Positions 5,933 through 9,873 of a stretch of 9,873 nucleotides of DNA are shown in pieces; the stretch's first letter is position 1; each line of letters starts with the position of its first letter. Location: assembly GCA_035447925.1 (NCBI GenBank), contig DAOTHY010000073.1, positions 1 through 9,873 on the forward strand, given 5' to 3'. A program made the translations under genes and the position numbers. The DNA comes from JASUTC01 sp035447925. Lineage in GTDB: Bacteria > Thermotogota > Thermotogae > MWEM01. Under the pieces are notes generated by a model. It was not told the DNA's origin and searched no databases. It saw nothing but the letters and a program-made list of their open reading frames with translations.

Positions 5933-6418
5933 ATGGGCAAAATACTGGTTCTTTATTATTCATACGAAGGTCACACAAAAAAGATTGCAGAAGTGATCGC
6001 AAAAGAACTTTCAGCGGATATTGAAGGGATTAAACCCATTAAGGAAATGAAATCAAAGGGGTTCGGTAAATTTCTTTGGGGAGGGGGCCAGGTAGTAATG
6101 AAGAAAAAACCTGAACTCAAGCCTATGAACGTTAATCCGGACGATTATGATTTGATTTTTATTGGAACACCCGTTTGGGCATTTACTTATGCGCCACCTG
6201 TTAAGACAATTCTTGAAACGGGAATCCTCAGAGATAAAAAGATCGCCTTTTTCTATACACACGAAGGAGGAGAGGGAAAGACGGAAGAGAATGCTAAAGC
6301 CGTTATTGAGAAAAGCAATACCTATCTGGGTGGATTCAGCTGTGTGAATGTTGAAAAGGATTATGAAGCACTCAAGCCGGAATTGATTCAATGGGTCAAC
6401 AAAATGAGTAAAAAATAG
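5933..6418 (+). CDS. Flavodoxin-family protein
   Basis: A 161-residue single-domain flavoprotein candidate, close to the size of short-chain flavodoxins. The first strand and phosphate loop read MGKILVLYYSYEGHTKKIAE, where S10, G13 and T15 would bind the FMN phosphate. The second flavin loop is GTPVWAFTYAPP (78-89), a form common in flavodoxin-like proteins of anaerobes (GSPVWAGxxxPP type). A third strand KKIAFFYTHEGGEG (102-115) is followed by the loop that usually contacts the isoalloxazine ring. It probably acts as a cytoplasmic electron carrier or small FMN reductase; the partner is unknown. It is transcribed alone from an extended -10 promoter, divergent from the chemoreceptor and convergent with the hybrid kinase. 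Start chosen at the second ATG on ribosome-binding-site spacing. Confidence in the fold is high, in the specific redox partner none. Confidence 0.88.
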   Translation: MGKILVLYYSYEGHTKKIAEVIAKELSADIEGIKPIKEMKSKGFGKFLWGGGQVVMKKKPELKPMNVNPDDYDLIFIGTPVWAFTYAPPVKTILETGILRDKKIAFFYTHEGGEGKTEENAKAVIEKSNTYLGGFSCVNVEKDYEALKPELIQWVNKMSKK

Positions 6419-6546
6419 GGGCAATCTATTCGAAGAACAACATTGAATATTCAGCTTGATTTTTCCAATCACCCTCAATTATCTTTCACATATTTGATCA
6501 TTCAGGCCAGGGGGGATATCTTTTTTATAAAAAAATGACACTTTTT
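6419..6546. other. Convergent intergenic region with AT-rich hairpin, no strong terminator
   Basis: Two genes converge on 128 bases. No GC-rich terminator stem is visible for either. The best structure is A7 (6529-6535) and T7 (6542-6548) separated by TGACAC, next to T6-AT-A7 at 6521-6535. Read from either strand this gives an A/U stem flanked by T-runs, so it may serve as a weak shared terminator; the last T's overlap the kinase stop codon. Confidence 0.4.
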
Positions 6547-9500
6547 TTAAATCAGCTGTTGCTTGACGATTTCCAAACTCTTTCTCAATATCGATACAAA
6601 GCCTTCCAAATGAGCTGATATGGCAACTTTTTCGCCTTTGGCGGCGAGTGTTTCCAGTTTGCCGGCTTCTTCTTCAAGTGTTTCAAAACACATGTTTGAA
6701 GCCTGACCCTTTAGGGAGTGAAAAATGAGTTGGAGGGTTTCAGGCTTCTCTTGTTCGATGTCGATACCGTCCAGTTTTTCGATTTTACTCAGTAGGTCAT
6801 CGTGAAATAGCACCATGGTTTGATGAATAATTTCTTCATAACCACCGAGTCGTTTCGTCAACAATGATTTGTTAAAAAAATGCGAATCCTCTGCTCCCCT
6901 TGGAATGATTGCCGTATTACCATCCTTGGCCGTCAAATTGTCAATCAGAAGCTTTTCAATACGTTCGAATGTAAAGGGTTTCGGCAAATAATCATTCATA
7001 CCGGCTGCCACACATCTTTCCTTTTCACCCTTAATCACACCCGCAGTTAAGGCGATAATGGTGGTTTCCTGATCAAATTCTCGGATTTTTTTTGTTGCCT
7101 CGTACCCGTCCATGATTGGCATGCGGACGTCCATGAAAATCACGTCAAGGTCTTCTTCACGGGCTATATTTACGGCTTCTTCCCCGTTTTTCGCCTCATA
7201 AATCTCTACATTCGGCAAGATGAGCGAAAGTGTTGTCTTTGCAAACAACATGTTGGTAGGGTTGTCTTCAACGATGAGCATTCTTTTGTACCCGGTCATG
7301 GAAAGTTTATTATCTTTTTCATTTTCCCGTTTAACGCTCTCAGTATCCTGTGGAAGTGTTTCAGCATCAAACAATCCGGCAATGGTTCTGAATAATTGTG
7401 TCATCTTAACGGGTTTCAAAAGATGGGCGCTGATGGCATATTGTTTACAATCGTTTTTCAAGTCATCGTTTTCTTCTGAACTGTGTAAAAGAATCACCGG
7501 CAGTTCTTTCTCTGAAATCTCGAATTTTTCCCGTATGGTTTTAACCACTTCGATGCCGTTCATATAGGGCATCCGGAAATCTATGATCAATAAATCAAAG
7601 TCTGTTTTTTTCGTCAGGATTTCCAAAGCCTCAAAACCGTTCTTTGCCTCCGTGATGATGATACCGCTTGGTTCCAAGCTATTACGCAAGAGAGCTCTGT
7701 TGTTGCTGTTGTCGTCAATAATCATGATATTGCGTATCGTTTCCGGAATGGCAATCCTTTTTTCGGGCAAGTCTTCAGTTTTCAAAGCCAAGGTGAAGTC
7801 AAACGTACTTCCCTTTCCCAACTCGCTGCTGAGATGAAGTTGCGTACCCATCATCATTAACAATTGACTGGAAATGGCAAGCCCTAAGCCCGTTCCTCCA
7901 AATTTCTTTGTCGTTGAGAGGTCTTCCTGAGAAAAGGCATCAAAAATCCGTTCCCGATGCTTTTCATTGATGCCAATACCGGTGTCTTCTACTGCAAAAA
8001 GGATATGAGCGATTGTTTCACCGTTAACGTTTTCTTGCTTGGACCGGATTACTTTCAGTTCCACATGGCCTTTTTCTGTGAATTTGATGGCGTTGCCCAA
8101 CAGATTGATGAGAATCTGTTTTAGCCGGATGCCGTCCACCCATGCGTAACGGGGAACTTCCGGTTTGATATCCAGCAAGAGCTCAATATCTTTCTCCTGG
8201 GCTCTGAATTTGACGATATCAATGATATTCTCGCAAAGCTCTATGATATCGGTTTTTTCCCGGTTGAGTTCCAGTTTCCCGGCTTCAATCTTTGAAAAAT
8301 CTAAAATATCGTTGATGATATCCATGAGTGAATGAGCTGAATTTTTTACAGCATTCATATACTCTCGCTGTTTTTGATTGAGTTCGGAACGTTCTAATAA
8401 ATCCGAAAACCCAATAATCCCATTAAGCGGGGTTCTGATTTCATGGCTCATGTTAGCCAAAAATTCCGATTTGGCTTTGCTGGCGGCCTTGGCCTGTCCC
8501 ATGGCAAGCGTCAATTCCGCTTGAGTCTGATTTCGATTGAACAAATTGACCAGCATCAGCGAGAACAAAAATAACAAGCTCTGTTCTTTTTCAGAGAATT
8601 GATGATGATTTCTAACGGCATCAAATCCGACAAAACCGATGCATTTATCCCCATCCATCATCGGCAGTGCCAAGAGACTTTTGACTCCCTGAGGTTCCAG
8701 TATCTGTCGAACCATGCTATCCGGATACAGGGCTGAAACATCGGGAATATACAAGGATTCGCCGGACATGTGAATCTCCACCCAATCCGGAATGGTATCC
8801 AGGGGGACTTCCTGAAGTTCATCAATTTGAGGTTCAATCCCCTCATTGCACCATTCGTAAGTATTGTTGGTAATGCCTCGTTCATGATCATACATGAAAA
8901 TATAGGAACGATCCGTGTCCGTAAAGTGACCGAGCTTGGCTAAGGATTCGTTGATCACCTTATCGGCCTCATTCAAAGGAGCATTGATAAACGTATTGGC
9001 AATATCCATCAGTGTTTGTTGTAATTTGTTTTGATCAACAAGGGCCTTTTCGAACGATTTCCGTTCTTGAATATCACTATGAGATCCGGCCATTCGATAT
9101 GGTTTTCCTTCCTTATCTCTCAGAGCTTCACCTTTAGCCAATATCCAAACCGGTGTCCCGTTTTTATGGTTCATCCTGAATTCAATTTTATATTGTTCGA
9201 TTTGGCCTTTCAAATAACGTTGAACAAAATCATGGACTCTGGGAACATCCTCCTCGTAAAGGAGTGAAAGAAAACTGTCAAACTCGTTTTTTATCTCCCA
9301 ATCTTCATAGCCCAGCATTTCTTTCCAGCGCTTGGACAAGAACAGTTCATTGGTTACAAGATTCCAATCCCATATCCCATCGTTTGTTCCGGCAACAGCC
9401 AATTCGAATTGCTCTTTCAGGCGTTCCTGTTCAAACTGATGCTGCTTTTGCTCCGTAATATCATAAATATAGCCGTGCCACAAAACGCTGCCATCTTCCA

Positions 9501-9846
9501 GTCTTTCCGGCTGAGCAACCCCTCTAACCCATCGTTCACCCTTTTCAGGCAGGACAACCCGATACTCGTCTTCCCATTTTTCAAGGGTCTCTTGAGAGGT
9601 TTTGATACTTTGAACTACCCGATCATGATCCTGAGGATGCAGTCTTTCCAGAATGATGCCCGCATCTTCCTGAACAGCCTTTTGCGATACCTCATAAATA
9701 TCCTCAATATGTTCGGAAGAAAAGGGGAAACAAGCACGACCATCCGGATAAACACGGTACTGATAAATCACACCGGGTATTTGTCTCGATATATTTTCAA
9801 GCAACTCACTACCACTTTTCGACTCATTTTTTTCTTGATTGGTCAT
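6547..9846 (-). CDS. Soluble hybrid histidine kinase: PAS-PAS-GAF-HisKA-HATPase-REC-REC-HPt
   Basis: A 1099-residue sensor kinase with an internal multistep phosphorelay. PAS domains span about 18-133 (ending YDITEQK) and 145-263 (starting AVAGTNDGIWDWN, ending SDIQERK); a GAF domain spans about 273-437. The HisKA H-box NMSHEIRTPLNG carries His468. The ATPase has its N-box (NLLGNAIKFT, Asn585), G1 (DTGIGI, 621-626), F-box (DAFSQED, 636-642) and G2 (GGTGLGLAI, 650-658). Receiver 1 has DD711-712, phospho-acceptor Asp756 and Lys811; receiver 2 has ED860-861, Asp906, Thr934 and Lys956. The C-terminal HPt has His1043 in FHSLKGQ. All catalytic residues are intact. No membrane segment is present, so the signal is cytoplasmic; PAS/GAF ligands are unknown. 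A downstream response regulator with an output domain is expected but not in the window. AAAGGAGGGG (9862-9853) precedes the ATG. Confidence 0.95.
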   Translation of the reverse strand: MTNQEKNESKSGSELLENISRQIPGVIYQYRVYPDGRACFPFSSEHIEDIYEVSQKAVQEDAGIILERLHPQDHDRVVQSIKTSQETLEKWEDEYRVVLPEKGERWVRGVAQPERLEDGSVLWHGYIYDITEQKQHQFEQERLKEQFELAVAGTNDGIWDWNLVTNELFLSKRWKEMLGYEDWEIKNEFDSFLSLLYEEDVPRVHDFVQRYLKGQIEQYKIEFRMNHKNGTPVWILAKGEALRDKEGKPYRMAGSHSDIQERKSFEKALVDQNKLQQTLMDIANTFINAPLNEADKVINESLAKLGHFTDTDRSYIFMYDHERGITNNTYEWCNEGIEPQIDELQEVPLDTIPDWVEIHMSGESLYIPDVSALYPDSMVRQILEPQGVKSLLALPMMDGDKCIGFVGFDAVRNHHQFSEKEQSLLFLFSLMLVNLFNRNQTQAELTLAMGQAKAASKAKSEFLANMSHEIRTPLNGIIGFSDLLERSELNQKQREYMNAVKNSAHSLMDIINDILDFSKIEAGKLELNREKTDIIELCENIIDIVKFRAQEKDIELLLDIKPEVPRYAWVDGIRLKQILINLLGNAIKFTEKGHVELKVIRSKQENVNGETIAHILFAVEDTGIGINEKHRERIFDAFSQEDLSTTKKFGGTGLGLAISSQLLMMMGTQLHLSSELGKGSTFDFTLALKTEDLPEKRIAIPETIRNIMIIDDNSNNRALLRNSLEPSGIIITEAKNGFEALEILTKKTDFDLLIIDFRMPYMNGIEVVKTIREKFEISEKELPVILLHSSEENDDLKNDCKQYAISAHLLKPVKMTQLFRTIAGLFDAETLPQDTESVKRENEKDNKLSMTGYKRMLIVEDNPTNMLFAKTTLSLILPNVEIYEAKNGEEAVNIAREEDLDVIFMDVRMPIMDGYEATKKIREFDQETTIIALTAGVIKGEKERCVAAGMNDYLPKPFTFERIEKLLIDNLTAKDGNTAIIPRGAEDSHFFNKSLLTKRLGGYEEIIHQTMVLFHDDLLSKIEKLDGIDIEQEKPETLQLIFHSLKGQASNMCFETLEEEAGKLETLAAKGEKVAISAHLEGFVSILRKSLEIVKQQLI

Positions 9847-9852
9847 AGCCAG

Positions 9853-9862
9853 CCCCTCCTTT
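9853..9862 (-). promoter_or_regulatory. Ribosome binding site of the hybrid kinase
   Basis: AAAGGAGGGG on the minus strand, with its core GGAGG about 8 bases before the ATG at 9846-9844. The promoter lies beyond the right end of the window, or the gene is part of an operon that starts there. Confidence 0.85.
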
Positions 9863-9873
9863 ATTCTTGTGAA

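Noticed and set aside
6053..6478. Minus-strand 141-codon ORF across the flavodoxin gene
   Set aside because: It is antisense to a gene with clear flavodoxin motifs and has no recognisable domain, so it is a shadow frame.

Overview
The window looks like chromosomal DNA from a low- to medium-GC Gram-positive anaerobe, most likely a clostridium-like member of the Bacillota. This is inferred from strong AGGAGG-type ribosome binding sites before most genes, sigma-A style promoters (including one perfect TTGACA-17-TATAAT and two extended TGTTATAAT -10 elements), and the style of the cytosolic chemoreceptor and hybrid kinase. I cannot name the species. No tRNA, rRNA, CRISPR array, insertion sequence or phage gene is visible.

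Layout, left to right. Bases 1-232 hold no gene I can support; they contain a perfect AT-rich inverted repeat and the terminator of the next gene. A minus-strand gene (233-1675) encodes a 480-residue DUF2828/TROVE-like protein with an intact von Willebrand A metal site. A 330-base gap follows, with two micro-ORF candidates: a plus-strand 27-residue cysteine-rich ORF, and a minus-strand 33-residue ORF whose ATG overlaps the stop of the upstream regulator. Next comes a compact minus-strand operon: a six-helix membrane protein (2314-2931), a winged-helix repressor-like protein (2007-2327), and possibly the 33-residue ORF. Its promoter is a perfect sigma-A consensus, and a perfect 24-bp inverted repeat covers the -10 and the predicted start site. 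This looks like an autoregulated operator.

Upstream on the same strand is the most striking gene (3068-5527): a soluble chemoreceptor signalling domain fused to a complete family 5 (oligopeptide/nickel type) solute-binding domain, with no signal peptide and no membrane segment. Divergent from it, across a 400-base regulatory region, is a flavodoxin-family protein (5933-6418, plus). Convergent with that is a 1099-residue soluble hybrid histidine kinase (6547-9846, minus) with PAS-PAS-GAF-HisKA-HATPase-REC-REC-HPt order.

Taken together this is a signal-transduction neighbourhood. Two of the large proteins are cytoplasmic sensors: the receptor-binding-protein fusion should report an intracellular ligand to the CheA/CheW array, and the kinase carries a full internal phosphorelay whose final partner lies outside the window. 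No operon links these two. The best candidates for something little described are the chemoreceptor/binding-protein fusion and the palindrome-controlled membrane-protein/regulator cassette with its micro-ORF.
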